NCBI RefSeq assembly: GCF_001613005.1
Contig: NZ_BDBN01000083.1
Location: 1 to 43,388 of the forward strand
From: Nocardia nova NBRC 15556
GTDB lineage: Bacteria; Actinomycetota; Actinomycetes; Mycobacteriales; Mycobacteriaceae
Length of the DNA: 43,388 nucleotides
Direction: 5' to 3'
Shown: one piece after another, positions 8,672-16,536 of the stretch
Numbering within the stretch: position 1 is the first letter of the stretch
Layout: every line of letters begins with the position of its first letter
Notes under the pieces: model-generated
What the model was told of the DNA's origin: nothing
What the model saw: the letters and a program-made list of their open reading frames with translations, nothing else
Databases searched by the model: none
Translations under genes and position numbers: made by a program

Positions 8672-9535
8672 CTATCCCGAGATCCTGATGCCCGGGTTCA
8701 CGCCCCAGATGGCCAGCGTCATGAACAGGTCGGCGAAGACGACCGCGATGATGCAGAGCTTGATCGCCCGGCCCGCGGCCACACCGACGCCCTCGGGACC
8801 ACCCGAGGCGAAGAAGCCGTAGTAGCACTGGATGAAGGTCGTGATCGCCACGAAGAGAATGGCTTTCAGCAACGACCACAGCACGTCGTGCGGTACCAGG
8901 AATTGATAGAAGTAGTGCTGGAAGGTGCCCGAGGCCGTGCCGCCGATGAACCCCACCGTGATGGAACACGACAGGTAGGCGACCGGCAGCGCCAGGCAGT
9001 ACAGCGGCACGATCGCGATCATCGCCGCGATCATCCGGGTGCTGACCAGATAGGGCAGCGGCCGGATCGCCTGCGACTCCAGCGCGTCGATCTCCTCGGC
9101 GATGCGCATCGAACCCAACTGGGCGGTGAAGCGGCAGCCCGCCTGTGCGGCGAATGCGAGGGTGGCGAGCATGGGCCCGAGCTCACGGGTGGTCGCGAAG
9201 GCGGAAATCGCACCGGTCAGCGGGCTCAAGCCGAGCAGATTCAGCGAGGTGTAGCCCTGGATGGCGACGGTCATACCGCCGAAGGCACTGAGGATCAGAA
9301 CCACGCCGATGGTGCCACCACCGACGATCAGGCTGCCGTTACCCCAGGTGACGTCCGAAAGCAGCCGCCAGACTTCCTTCGGATAGTGCTTGAGCGCCAA
9401 CGGCATCGAGCCGATCGAGCGCAGAAAGAAGAAGACCTGGTGACCGACCCGCGCGAGCCAGTCCCGCGGGGCGCCGGCGGAGCTGCGGATCCGCTGCAGG
9501 GGCCGCAGTAGCGGCGGAACATAAGTTGACGACAC
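8672..9535 (-). CDS. yrbEB: YrbEB: MlaE-type permease subunit of the Mce importer
   Basis: Integral membrane permease, 287 aa, with about six hydrophobic segments. Characteristic MlaE/YrbE features are visible: TRELGPMLATLAFAAQAGCR, then the coupling-helix stretch SMRIAEEIDALESQAI, and the conserved late loop FASGGPEGVGVAAGRAI. With YrbEA it forms the inner-membrane pore that takes lipid from the Mce needle, driven by an Mkl/MceG-type ATPase. No ATPase gene lies in this operon, which is usual because one MceG serves several mce loci. It starts 4 bases after the yrbEA stop, so the two are co-translated. Confidence 0.92.
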   Translation of the reverse strand: MSSTYVPPLLRPLQRIRSSAGAPRDWLARVGHQVFFFLRSIGSMPLALKHYPKEVWRLLSDVTWGNGSLIVGGGTIGVVLILSAFGGMTVAIQGYTSLNLLGLSPLTGAISAFATTRELGPMLATLAFAAQAGCRFTAQLGSMRIAEEIDALESQAIRPLPYLVSTRMIAAMIAIVPLYCLALPVAYLSCSITVGFIGGTASGTFQHYFYQFLVPHDVLWSLLKAILFVAITTFIQCYYGFFASGGPEGVGVAAGRAIKLCIIAVVFADLFMTLAIWGVNPGIRISG

Positions 9536-9539
9536 CGGC

Positions 9540-10412
9540 TCAAACCATCTGTGGGGGGAACAGGGCGTTGTAGATCTGCGTGATGATCAGATTCGTGCCG
9601 AAGAGCATCAGCGCGGACAGCACCACGGCGGTGTTGACCGAGTTCGCGACACCGCCCGGGCCGCCGCGAGTGTTCAAGCCCGAATCACACGCGATGATCG
9701 CGGCCAGCAGGCCGAAGATCAGCGATTTGATCAACGCCACCAGCAAATCGCTGGTCACCGCGAACGACGCGAATGTGCCGATATAGGAGCCGGGTGTGCC
9801 GTTCTGGGCGAAGATGTTGAAGATGTAGCCGGTCAGGAAGCCGACGAAGATCACGAAGCCGCACAGCAGCACCGACACCAGCATGGCGGCGCCGAGCCGG
9901 GGGGCCACCAGTCGGCGCATCGGGTCGACACCCATGACCTTCATGGCGTCGATCTCCTCGCGGATGGTGCGGGAGCCGAGGTCGGCGCAGATGGCCGAGC
10001 CGACGGCGCCGGCGATCATCAGCGAGGTGACCAGCGGCGCACCCTGCTGAATGATGCCCAGCCCGTTGGCCGCGCCGATGAAGGACGTGGCGCCGACCTG
10101 CTGCGCGACCGAACCGACCTGAATGGAGACGATGACGCCGATCGGAATTGCGACCAGCAAGGTGGGGGCCGCTGCGACGCTGGCCATGAATGCGCACTGC
10201 CGCACGAATTCACCGAACGGGAAGCGACGACGGAAGATGGCGACGAACAGTTCCGCGACCGCCGAGAAGCCCATCGTGATCTGTCGACCGAAGGTCTCGA
10301 GAGACCGCTTGGGATGATCCTGCCAGTACGCCTTCGTCCAGTCCGCCGCGGCACTCATTCTCGATGGTGAACTAATTGCCCCCGACCCGTCCGGACCGTT
10401 GGTGACTTGCAC
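9540..10412 (-). CDS. yrbEA: YrbEA: MlaE-type permease subunit, first gene of the mce operon
   Basis: Integral membrane permease, 290 aa. MlaE/YrbE signatures are present: the hydrophobic region with PTLLVAIPIGVIVSIQ, the conserved AGAVGSAICADLGSRTIREE, the coupling stretch EIDAMKVMGVDP, and GLNTRGGPGGVANSV near the end. I chose the GTG at 10412 because a clear GAGAGGGG ribosome site lies 6 bases upstream; an in-frame ATG at 10358 (MSAAADW) lacks one. Upstream is a ~490-base divergent region with a KstR-type palindrome 184 bases before this start, making it the likely control point for the nine-gene operon. The sequence alone does not prove which mce paralogue this is; the palindrome favours the sterol-linked mce4 type. 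Confidence 0.92.
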   Translation of the reverse strand: MQVTNGPDGSGAISSPSRMSAAADWTKAYWQDHPKRSLETFGRQITMGFSAVAELFVAIFRRRFPFGEFVRQCAFMASVAAAPTLLVAIPIGVIVSIQVGSVAQQVGATSFIGAANGLGIIQQGAPLVTSLMIAGAVGSAICADLGSRTIREEIDAMKVMGVDPMRRLVAPRLGAAMLVSVLLCGFVIFVGFLTGYIFNIFAQNGTPGSYIGTFASFAVTSDLLVALIKSLIFGLLAAIIACDSGLNTRGGPGGVANSVNTAVVLSALMLFGTNLIITQIYNALFPPQMV

Positions 10413-10494
10413 TGGCTACCCCTCTCGACGCCGGTTACCCGCCCCGACGACTGTTTCGCTTGAGGCACCTTACTACGGAGTTAGGAAAAACACA

Positions 10495-10551
10495 CCACAA
10501 AGTGTGGCTGTGGTCATAGACCCAGATCACGTTGGTTCCGGACCTGTGATC
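10495..10551. promoter_or_regulatory. Two inverted repeats upstream of yrbEA
   Basis: CCACA and TGTGG flank a 3-base spacer at 10495-10507. GATCAC and GTGATC flank a 15-base spacer at 10525-10551, and a further GATCACA lies at 10572-10578. They could be regulator half-sites. They do not match the 16-bp CRP/GlxR spacing, so I assign no regulator. Confidence 0.3.
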
Positions 10552-10596
10552 GGGCGCACCCGACTGGTATCGATCACAAAGAACACGACCATTTCC

Positions 10597-10610
10597 TAGA
10601 ACACGTTCTA
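10597..10610. promoter_or_regulatory. KstR-type operator palindrome
   Basis: TAGAACACGTTCTA fits every fixed position of the published KstR motif TnnAACnnGTTnnA. The perfect arms extend one base further on each side (CTAGAAC and GTTCTAG, 10596-10611) around a 2-base centre. KstR is the TetR-family repressor of sterol catabolism genes, including the mce4 operon, in mycobacteria and rhodococci. It lies 184 bases upstream of yrbEA and about 290 upstream of the protease gene. The motif match is direct; regulator identity and direction are inferred. Confidence 0.65.
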
Positions 10611-10899
10611 GTTTACTGATCGAATGTCCAACTCGAGATCCGATACCTGTTTTATCGGATTAAAATTCTCGTTATTAAGATTTGCCCCGAATACTGACGA
10701 AAGCCTATAGCGAGTACCCGCGAAACAGCGGTCGTCGTGAGCAGGTGTCGCATCTCGTCGGCCTCGCACGTGTCGTCACGCGGCCACGGCATCGATCCAG
10801 CAAACTGCATGCGCATACCGGGCGCGTTCGGGCCCGACAACTGCAAGGATGTAGTACGACAAGGCTGATATCGTGCGGACTTCCGACGTCTGGAGGGAA

Positions 10900-11571
10900 A
10901 TGTTCAACAAACTCGTCAGGGCGGCTCATGCCGCCTTCGCCGTAGCTCTGGGCGCGGCGCTGCTCGGGACGGGCGCGGGGGTCGCGCAAGCCGGTCCCGG
11001 ATCGCCGGTGATCGGCGGCGGCTCCGGCATCATCATCGACAACCAGTTCGAGTGCACCGTCACGACCATCGGGCACGACGCCGGTGGCCGCCTGGTCGGC
11101 CTGACCGCCGGTCACTGCGGCGAGGCGGGTTCCGAGGTGTGGTCCGAACAGGACCGCGGCGCGGGCGTGATCGGACATTTCGTCTATTCCAACCACGACC
11201 TGGACTATGCGGTCATCCAGTTCGATCCGGGTCACGTCACTCCGGTCAATCGCATCGGCAATGTGACGATCACCGGGATCGGGGCCCCGGCCCAGTTCCC
11301 CAGCATCATCTGCAAGGAAGGCCGGACCACCGGTAACACCTGTGGCCTGGCCTTCGGCGACGTCTTCCAGACCGACGAGACGTGGGCCGAGATGTGTGTC
11401 GTCGAGGGCGACTCCGGCGCCCCCGTCGTCATCGGCACCACTCTGGTCGGCATGGTGAACGCCTATCTGGCGGTGGCCTGCTTCGGGCCCGAGGTCGGCA
11501 CCAACATGTCGGCGATCGTCAACGACATGAATGCGCACGGTGGCGCCGGGGCGGGCTTCGCGCCGATCTGA
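10900..11571 (+). CDS. Secreted trypsin-like (S1 family) serine protease
   Basis: Exported endopeptidase, 223 aa from the ATG at 10900. A signal peptide (about 1-31, ending AQA) precedes a chymotrypsin-fold domain. The catalytic triad is His72 (LTAGHCG), Asp102 (NHDLDYAV) and Ser172 (EGDSGAP). Cysteines at 52 and 73, 138 and 148, and 166 and 194 are placed for disulfides as in alpha-lytic-protease-like bacterial enzymes. There is no long propeptide. A GGAGG sits just 3 bases from this ATG; an in-frame GTG at 10873 would add nine residues before the signal peptide and has only AAGG upstream, so the start is uncertain. It is divergent from the mce operon. The natural substrate is unknown. Confidence 0.88.
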   Translation: MFNKLVRAAHAAFAVALGAALLGTGAGVAQAGPGSPVIGGGSGIIIDNQFECTVTTIGHDAGGRLVGLTAGHCGEAGSEVWSEQDRGAGVIGHFVYSNHDLDYAVIQFDPGHVTPVNRIGNVTITGIGAPAQFPSIICKEGRTTGNTCGLAFGDVFQTDETWAEMCVVEGDSGAPVVIGTTLVGMVNAYLAVACFGPEVGTNMSAIVNDMNAHGGAGAGFAPI

Positions 11572-11593
11572 TCGGCGGCACGACGACCCTGGT

Positions 11594-11636
11594 AACGGGC
11601 GGCGATTCGGGTATCACACCGGAGTCGCCGCCCGTT
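11594..11636 (+). terminator. Terminator after the S1 protease gene
   Basis: A perfect 12-bp inverted repeat (11594-11605 and 11625-11636) with a 19-base loop, beginning about 20 bases after the protease stop and followed by TT. Likely an intrinsic terminator. Confidence 0.6.
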
Positions 11637-11734
11637 TTCCGTGCCCGGGGCGGGGTCGGCCGCGCGGCGCGGATCGGGTCGGCCGCCGCGGGGTGCGGTT
11701 ATGGTGAGGGCTGCCGGCCCGAAAGGAGCACTCC

Positions 11735-12256
11735 GTGAAGGTGATGAGCGCGATTACAGGGTGGGCCGTCGCGGCCGGGGCCGCGGTGTGCTGGGCCACC
11801 GGCACCGCCTCGGCAACCGCCGTGCACTGCGATGCCGACCGCAACCGCGATATGACGATCGTCGCCGGTGCCACGGCGTGCCGGGCGATGGGCGACGATT
11901 CCGGGCACGCGCGGTCGGCGGGAATCGATGGCGTCGGCTATGCCAAGGCAACCGCCGGTGCGGTCGCCCTCGGCCTGGGCGCCGGCGGCGGGATCGGGGC
12001 CAGTGAGGGCGCCGCCGGACTGCCGGTCGCGGTCGGTATGGGCCCCGACGCCTTCGCCTTCACCTCCCTCGCCGCGGAGGATGTACCCGGCCGGATCGGA
12101 CTCTCCTTCGCGATGAACGGCTCGCAGGCGCAGGTGGTCTCGGGTGAGCGCAGCACGGTCTGTCTCGGCTCGGCGGCGCTGGCATGGGATTCCCGAACGG
12201 GCGCGCTCTGTCTCGCGACGCCGATCGGGATGTGGCAGGTCCCCGCCGCACACTGA
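11735..12256 (+). CDS. Small exported protein of unknown function
   Basis: 173-aa protein with a signal peptide (about 1-28, cleaved near TASAT). The mature part is rich in Gly and Ala, with a central GLGAGGGIGASEG stretch and four cysteines (HCDAD, TACRAM, STVCLGS, ALCLAT) that could form two disulfides. Start: the GTG has an AAAGGAG ribosome site 6 bases upstream. I do not recognise a catalytic motif; it resembles short secreted hypothetical proteins common in Nocardia and Mycobacterium. It sits between a secreted protease and a serine hydrolase with its own upstream space, so it is probably transcribed alone or with the hydrolase. Confidence 0.75.
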   Translation: MKVMSAITGWAVAAGAAVCWATGTASATAVHCDADRNRDMTIVAGATACRAMGDDSGHARSAGIDGVGYAKATAGAVALGLGAGGGIGASEGAAGLPVAVGMGPDAFAFTSLAAEDVPGRIGLSFAMNGSQAQVVSGERSTVCLGSAALAWDSRTGALCLATPIGMWQVPAAH

Positions 12257-12274
12257 GCACGAGTCCCGGGCTGT

Positions 12275-12292
12275 CCTACCCTGGCGGGTAGG
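12275..12292 (+). terminator. Short hairpin between exported protein and serine hydrolase
   Basis: Perfect 7-bp repeat (CCTACCC / GGGTAGG) with a 4-base loop, 18 bases after the stop of the exported protein gene and about 44 bases before the hydrolase start. It could be a weak terminator or an operator. Confidence 0.35.
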
Positions 12293-12335
12293 GGTAACGA
12301 CGCCGCGGCATGCGGCGGCAGGAGGTCGACACACG

Positions 12336-13586
12336 GTGGATTCGGCACGATCGGAGCAGGCAGCCGAGGCGGAAGCGGCGCGGGTGGCGCAGGCCGCCGA
12401 GACCGACGACGCACCGGAGATGGTCATCGACCCGCGATTCGTGCCGGTCGTGCACCATTTCTTCCGGCTGTTCCCGCGACCCAACCGGGGCGGGGGCGCC
12501 TTCGCGATCTTTCTGCACGGGCAGCCCGTCGTCGATGTGTGGGCCGGATGGTCGGCGCCGGACCAGCGCTGGCAGTCCGACACGGTGGCGTTGAGCTTCT
12601 CCACCGGCAAGGGTGTGGTCACCACGGTGCTGCATCGGATCGCCGAACGCGGACTGGTCGATTACGACGCCCCGGTGGCCGAATACTGGCCGGAATTCGC
12701 CGCGAACGGCAAACAGGACATCACCGTGCGCGAGGTGCTCACCCATCGCGCGGGACTGCACAAGGTGCGCGGCCTGGCCGCCGACGCCGACGGCATTCTC
12801 GACTACGACGCGATGATCGCGGCGCTGGCGGCCGCCGAACCGGATCCGCGCCGGTTGCAGGGGTCGGGATATCACGCGGTCACCTTCGGCTGGCTGGTCG
12901 CCGAAATCGTGCAGCGCGCGACCGGCAAGCCGTTCACCGAGGTGTTGCGGCACGAGATCGCCGAACCGCTGCAGACCGAGGAGTTCTGGTACCGGGTGCC
13001 TGAATCCGAGCGGCACCGCATCGCCCGCACCTTCCCGCGGTTGCGAATCCCCGGACTGCGCTGGGATACCGCCTCGAAGGTCATCGCCCGCAGCCGCACG
13101 GTCGGTGCGATCGCCGAGGCCGGGATGCCGGCCGGCTTCGATGTGCTGGTCGGCGATCCGCGCGTCCACGACTCGGTGATGCCCGGGTTCAACGGGGTGT
13201 TCTCCGCTCGCGCCCTGGCCCGGATGTACGGCGCCCTCGCGAATGAAGGGCGGGTGCTGCTGCCGGACGAGACCTGGAGCCAACCGCTGCTGCGCCCGGA
13301 AACCATCGAGTACGTCAACCATGTGCAACGCAGCGAACATCGCGACTACGTGATCGGCGTACCCGTACCGTTCACGCTGGGATACCACCGGCCGCCGATC
13401 GCTTCCCGGCGTCCGCTGCGCCGGGCGTTCGGCCACTACGGCGTGGGTGGTTCCGGTGCGTTCGCCGATCCGGAATCGGGCATGTCGGTCGCCTTCGTCA
13501 CCAATCGGCTGGGCAATTCGCTGAATACGATCGGCGACGGGCGCCTGGCCCGATTGGCCGCGGAGGCCCGCGCGGCACTCGGCTGA
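12336..13586 (+). CDS. Beta-lactamase-fold serine hydrolase (class C / EstB-like)
   Basis: 416-aa probable esterase or peptidase of the serine beta-lactamase-like family. The nucleophile motif SxxK is seen as STGK (in LSFSTGKGVV), the second-motif Tyr lies in the SGYHAVTFGW region, and a late HYG (FGHYGVGGSGAF) stands where the third motif is expected. No signal peptide is visible, so a cytoplasmic role such as ester hydrolysis is likely, as for LipL/LipD-type proteins and EstB. I chose the GTG at 12336 with GGAGG 10 bases upstream; the frame stays open earlier but would overlap the preceding gene. It may be co-transcribed with the P450 44 bases downstream. Substrate not known. Confidence 0.85.
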   Translation: MDSARSEQAAEAEAARVAQAAETDDAPEMVIDPRFVPVVHHFFRLFPRPNRGGGAFAIFLHGQPVVDVWAGWSAPDQRWQSDTVALSFSTGKGVVTTVLHRIAERGLVDYDAPVAEYWPEFAANGKQDITVREVLTHRAGLHKVRGLAADADGILDYDAMIAALAAAEPDPRRLQGSGYHAVTFGWLVAEIVQRATGKPFTEVLRHEIAEPLQTEEFWYRVPESERHRIARTFPRLRIPGLRWDTASKVIARSRTVGAIAEAGMPAGFDVLVGDPRVHDSVMPGFNGVFSARALARMYGALANEGRVLLPDETWSQPLLRPETIEYVNHVQRSEHRDYVIGVPVPFTLGYHRPPIASRRPLRRAFGHYGVGGSGAFADPESGMSVAFVTNRLGNSLNTIGDGRLARLAAEARAALG

Positions 13587-13630
13587 CGGCGGCGCGCGGG
13601 GGCTTCGAACCCGGGGCCGGACTGTCTCGT

Positions 13631-15043
13631 GTGCTGGGTATGCGCGCAGCAACAGCAGGCCGGGACCGCACACCGCAGATTTCCGGCGAACGGGCCGCGC
13701 CCCGGCAGCCGCGGTGGGTCGCGGCGCACGCGCTGGCGGCCGGAATCGATTTCGATCGGTACTTCCGGCTGCGTCGCGCGCGCGACGGCGACCCGTTTCT
13801 GGTCCGCTTCCCTGGATTCGGCGCGGTATTGTTCACAGGAACACCCGGTGGCACAAAGGAATTACTCCGGTCGCCGATCGGAATTCTGCATCCGCCGCAA
13901 CCGAATCCCATTGAACCGCTTATCGGTTCGGCCTCATTGATACTCGCTCGTGATCAGCGCCATCGCAACGACCGCACTGTGCTGGCGCCCGCATTTCATC
14001 GCGCCCGAATTGCGCAGTACGGCACGGTAATTCGGGACAGCACTCGCGACGAGCTCGTCGGCGCCGGCGCCGGTCCGGCGTGGCTGCCGGGGACGGTGAT
14101 CGATGCGCGGGTGGCGGCGCGAGCGCTGACGCTGCGGGTGATCCTCACGCTGATCTTCGGCGCCGACGACCCGCTCCGGCGTGACACCTACACCGCGGCG
14201 GTCGGCGAATTCCTCTCCGCCTTCACCGGACCGCTGATGCTGGTTCCCGCCTTGCGGCGCAGCGCATTCGGCATGTCGCCGTGGGACAGATTCGCCCGGG
14301 CGCGCACCCGGCTGGACGCGTTGCTCGACGCCGACATCGGCGCGCGGCGGGCTACCGGTACGCCCGATGACGGCGCGCTGGGCGTGCTGTCGAGCGCCCG
14401 CTACGAGGACGGCAGCGGGGTGAGCGACGCCGATCTGCGCGAACAACTGCGCACCCTGTTGGTGGCCGGTCACGAAACCACTGCCACGAGTCTGGTGTGG
14501 GCGCTGTTCCGGCTACACCGCGACCGCGGCGTGCTGGCCCGGCTGCGCGCCGAACTGAGTGCCGTTGGGCCCGACGCAGATCCCGAGGAGCTGGCCGGTC
14601 TGCCGTATCTGAATGCCGTATGTCAGGAGACGCTGCGACTGCATCCGCCGGTGCCGATCGTGCTGCGGCGGTTGACCGGACCGCACACGGTGTGCGGAGT
14701 GGAATTGGCCGAAGGGGACACGATGGGGGTCGCGATTCCGCTCGTGCACTCGGATCCCGGTACGTGGGACGAGCCCGAGCGGTTCCGGCCGGAGCGGTTC
14801 CTGGACCGCCGGTACGGGCCGTTCGAATACCTGCCCTACGGCGGCGGCCATCGCCGCTGTCTCGGCGCCACCCTGGCCGACTACGAACTGCGGATCGCGC
14901 TCGCCACCATCGTTTCCCGAGTCGAGCTGTCGCTGCTCCCGCGCTATCGTCATGGCCGAATTCCGCGCTCGGTGCCGCACAACATCGCGACCGGTCCACA
15001 CCGCGGAATCCGATTCACTGTGGAGGGAATCCGCCACCCGTGA
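13631..15043 (+). CDS. Cytochrome P450 monooxygenase
   Basis: 470-aa soluble haem oxygenase. All core motifs are intact: the I-helix oxygen-activation motif AGHETT (residues 279-284), the K-helix ETLR (Glu333, Arg336) and the haem loop FEYLPYGGGHRRC with ligand Cys410. The PERF region appears as PERFRPERF. The sequence has the style of class I bacterial P450s that accept fatty-acid-like or terpenoid substrates, but I cannot name the CYP family. No ferredoxin or reductase gene is adjacent, so electron partners are encoded elsewhere. GTG at 13631 or ATG at 13640 are both possible starts; neither has a good ribosome site. Confidence 0.92.
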   Translation: MLGMRAATAGRDRTPQISGERAAPRQPRWVAAHALAAGIDFDRYFRLRRARDGDPFLVRFPGFGAVLFTGTPGGTKELLRSPIGILHPPQPNPIEPLIGSASLILARDQRHRNDRTVLAPAFHRARIAQYGTVIRDSTRDELVGAGAGPAWLPGTVIDARVAARALTLRVILTLIFGADDPLRRDTYTAAVGEFLSAFTGPLMLVPALRRSAFGMSPWDRFARARTRLDALLDADIGARRATGTPDDGALGVLSSARYEDGSGVSDADLREQLRTLLVAGHETTATSLVWALFRLHRDRGVLARLRAELSAVGPDADPEELAGLPYLNAVCQETLRLHPPVPIVLRRLTGPHTVCGVELAEGDTMGVAIPLVHSDPGTWDEPERFRPERFLDRRYGPFEYLPYGGGHRRCLGATLADYELRIALATIVSRVELSLLPRYRHGRIPRSVPHNIATGPHRGIRFTVEGIRHP

Positions 15044-15350
15044 GGTGATTTGTCTCACAATGAGGTTTGCTGGGTATCGATCCGGCTCTCGTCCGCCCGT
15101 CCGGACCCCGAATCCGACTCGCCGATGCGAACGGGACTTTCACCCTGTCACCACTACGCCGGCGACCCGTGGTGACGCATCACACACGCGCGATGCGGAC
15201 TTCATAACTGCCGGAACACAATTGGCCGATGCCCGCGAGAGATGTAGTAATGGATGCCGGGCCGGGGCCTGATTGACCATTCGCGCACCCGCGCGCGAAT
15301 ATTCCTGTGCGCCGTGGCGCGCGATCTAGGTGGGAGAGGACGAAACGGCT
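15044..15350. other. Leader region of the L,D-transpeptidase gene
   Basis: About 300 bases without a gene. It contains a perfect 8-bp inverted repeat (ATTCGCGC at 15279-15286 and GCGCGAAT at 15293-15300) and a moderately A/T-rich stretch near 15200-15260. I compared it with the actinobacterial ydaO/c-di-AMP riboswitch pattern and saw no match. A GGGAGAGGA ribosome site (15332-15340) closes it. Confidence 0.5.
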
Positions 15351-16295
15351 GTGCGCACCACAACCTGTCGGAAGCCCGTTCGGGACGAGACCAGCCTGTC
15401 CAAGCGGACCGGCCTGTTAGCCCTCGCGGTGACCTCCCTGGCGGTGACCGCCGCCGGTGCCATCGCGATGGCGCCCGCCTCGGCAGCGCCGCTGTGGCCC
15501 GGCGGACCCGACGTTCCCGGCGCTCCCGCTGTCGTGCAGGCGCCGCAGCCCGAACCCGGTGCCGCGCCGGTGAAGAACCCGCCGCCGCTGCCGCAGGCGA
15601 ATTTCGCCGCGCCGAGCATCAGCCCCGGCGACGGCGACGTGGTCGGCGTCGCGCAGCCCATCATCATCAACTTCAAGGATCCGGTCGGCGACCACGCCGC
15701 GGCGGAGAAGGCCATCCGGATCACCTCCAGCAATGCCACGCACGGCCACTTCTACTGGCGCGGTGACAAGCAGGTGCGGTGGCGGCCGGAGGAGTTCTGG
15801 CCCGCCAACTCCGACATCACCGTCGAGGCCGGCGGCACCAAGGTCGCCTACAAGGTGGGCGATGCGGTCGTCGCCACGGCCGACGACGCGACCCACATGA
15901 TCACCGTCACCCGCAACGGCGAGGTCATCAAGACCATGCCGACCTCGATGGGCAAGAAGGACCACGAAACTCCCAACGGCACCTACTACGTCGGGGAGAA
16001 GAACCGGAAGATGATCATGGACTCCTCGACCTACGGGGTTCCGATCACCGATCCGCAGGGCTACAAGCTCGAGGTCGAGTACGCGACCCGGCTGTCCAAC
16101 AGCGGCATCTTCGTGCACGCCGCCCCGTGGTCGCTCGCCCAGCAGGGTGTGTCCGACTCCAGCCACGGCTGCCTGAACGTCAGCACCGAGGACGCCCAGT
16201 GGTTCTTCGAGAACGCGCAGAAGGGTGATCCCGTGGTGGTGACGAATTCCACCGGAAACTTCAGCGCAGGCGACGGTATGGGCGACTGGAGCTGA
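15351..16295 (+). CDS. Secreted L,D-transpeptidase (YkuD domain)
   Basis: 314-aa exported enzyme that makes 3-3 cross-links in peptidoglycan or anchors proteins to it. It has a long basic N-terminus, a signal peptide ending APASAAP (about residue 45), a Pro-rich linker, one Ig-like domain (about 80-165) and a YkuD catalytic domain (about 180-300). The nucleophile is Cys274 in SSHGCLNVS, with the catalytic His just upstream in the FVHAAPW stretch. One Ig domain is fewer than in M. tuberculosis LdtMt2, closer to LdtMt1-like proteins. The GTG at 15351 has GGGAGAGGA upstream; another in-frame GTG at 15330 overlaps that site and is less likely. A strong terminator follows. Confidence 0.9.
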   Translation: MRTTTCRKPVRDETSLSKRTGLLALAVTSLAVTAAGAIAMAPASAAPLWPGGPDVPGAPAVVQAPQPEPGAAPVKNPPPLPQANFAAPSISPGDGDVVGVAQPIIINFKDPVGDHAAAEKAIRITSSNATHGHFYWRGDKQVRWRPEEFWPANSDITVEAGGTKVAYKVGDAVVATADDATHMITVTRNGEVIKTMPTSMGKKDHETPNGTYYVGEKNRKMIMDSSTYGVPITDPQGYKLEVEYATRLSNSGIFVHAAPWSLAQQGVSDSSHGCLNVSTEDAQWFFENAQKGDPVVVTNSTGNFSAGDGMGDWS

Positions 16296-16313
16296 ACCGA
16301 AACGCTGTTCGGT

Positions 16314-16347
16314 AGCGGCCCCGGAGCCAATGCGCTCCGGGGCCGCT
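16314..16347 (+). terminator. Strong terminator after the L,D-transpeptidase gene
   Basis: Perfect 14-bp stem (16314-16327 and 16334-16347) with a 6-base loop, 19 bases after the stop. No T-run follows. It separates the cell-wall gene from the ugp operon. Confidence 0.7.
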
Positions 16348-16536
16348 GTCGTTGCCGCCACTCACCGCACGGCGCTCTCGCCGATTCCCGCCGCCGGACG
16401 CGCTCGGCCACTTAGTATTCGGCGCATGACCCGGGTGTCGGAGACCACGCTCCCCGACGGGAGTTCGCGCACACCGTTCAGGCGCCCGGCGTCGGGATTT
16501 CACCGCGTGTTCGCACGAGAGCGGCAGGCTGCGAAC

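Larger units (their letters stand above)
10413..10899. other. Divergent regulatory region, mce operon / S1 protease
   Basis: About 490 bases without a convincing gene, with a patch (about 10470-10690) clearly richer in A/T than its surroundings. It holds several inverted repeats, including the KstR-like palindrome, and must contain both divergent promoters. I could not place -10/-35 boxes with confidence. Confidence 0.7.

Noticed and set aside
10545..10578. CRP/GlxR-type site (TGTGATC ... GATCACA)
   Set aside because: The half-sites are 20 bases apart instead of the 6 needed between TGTGA and TCACA.
12144..12335. Earlier start of the serine hydrolase
   Set aside because: It would overlap the exported protein gene and add an Arg/Ser-rich segment unlike the family; the GTG at 12336 has GGAGG upstream.
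15044..15350. ydaO (c-di-AMP) riboswitch before the L,D-transpeptidase gene
   Set aside because: Such riboswitches precede many actinobacterial cell-wall genes, but I could not find the conserved core; only a simple 8-bp hairpin is seen.
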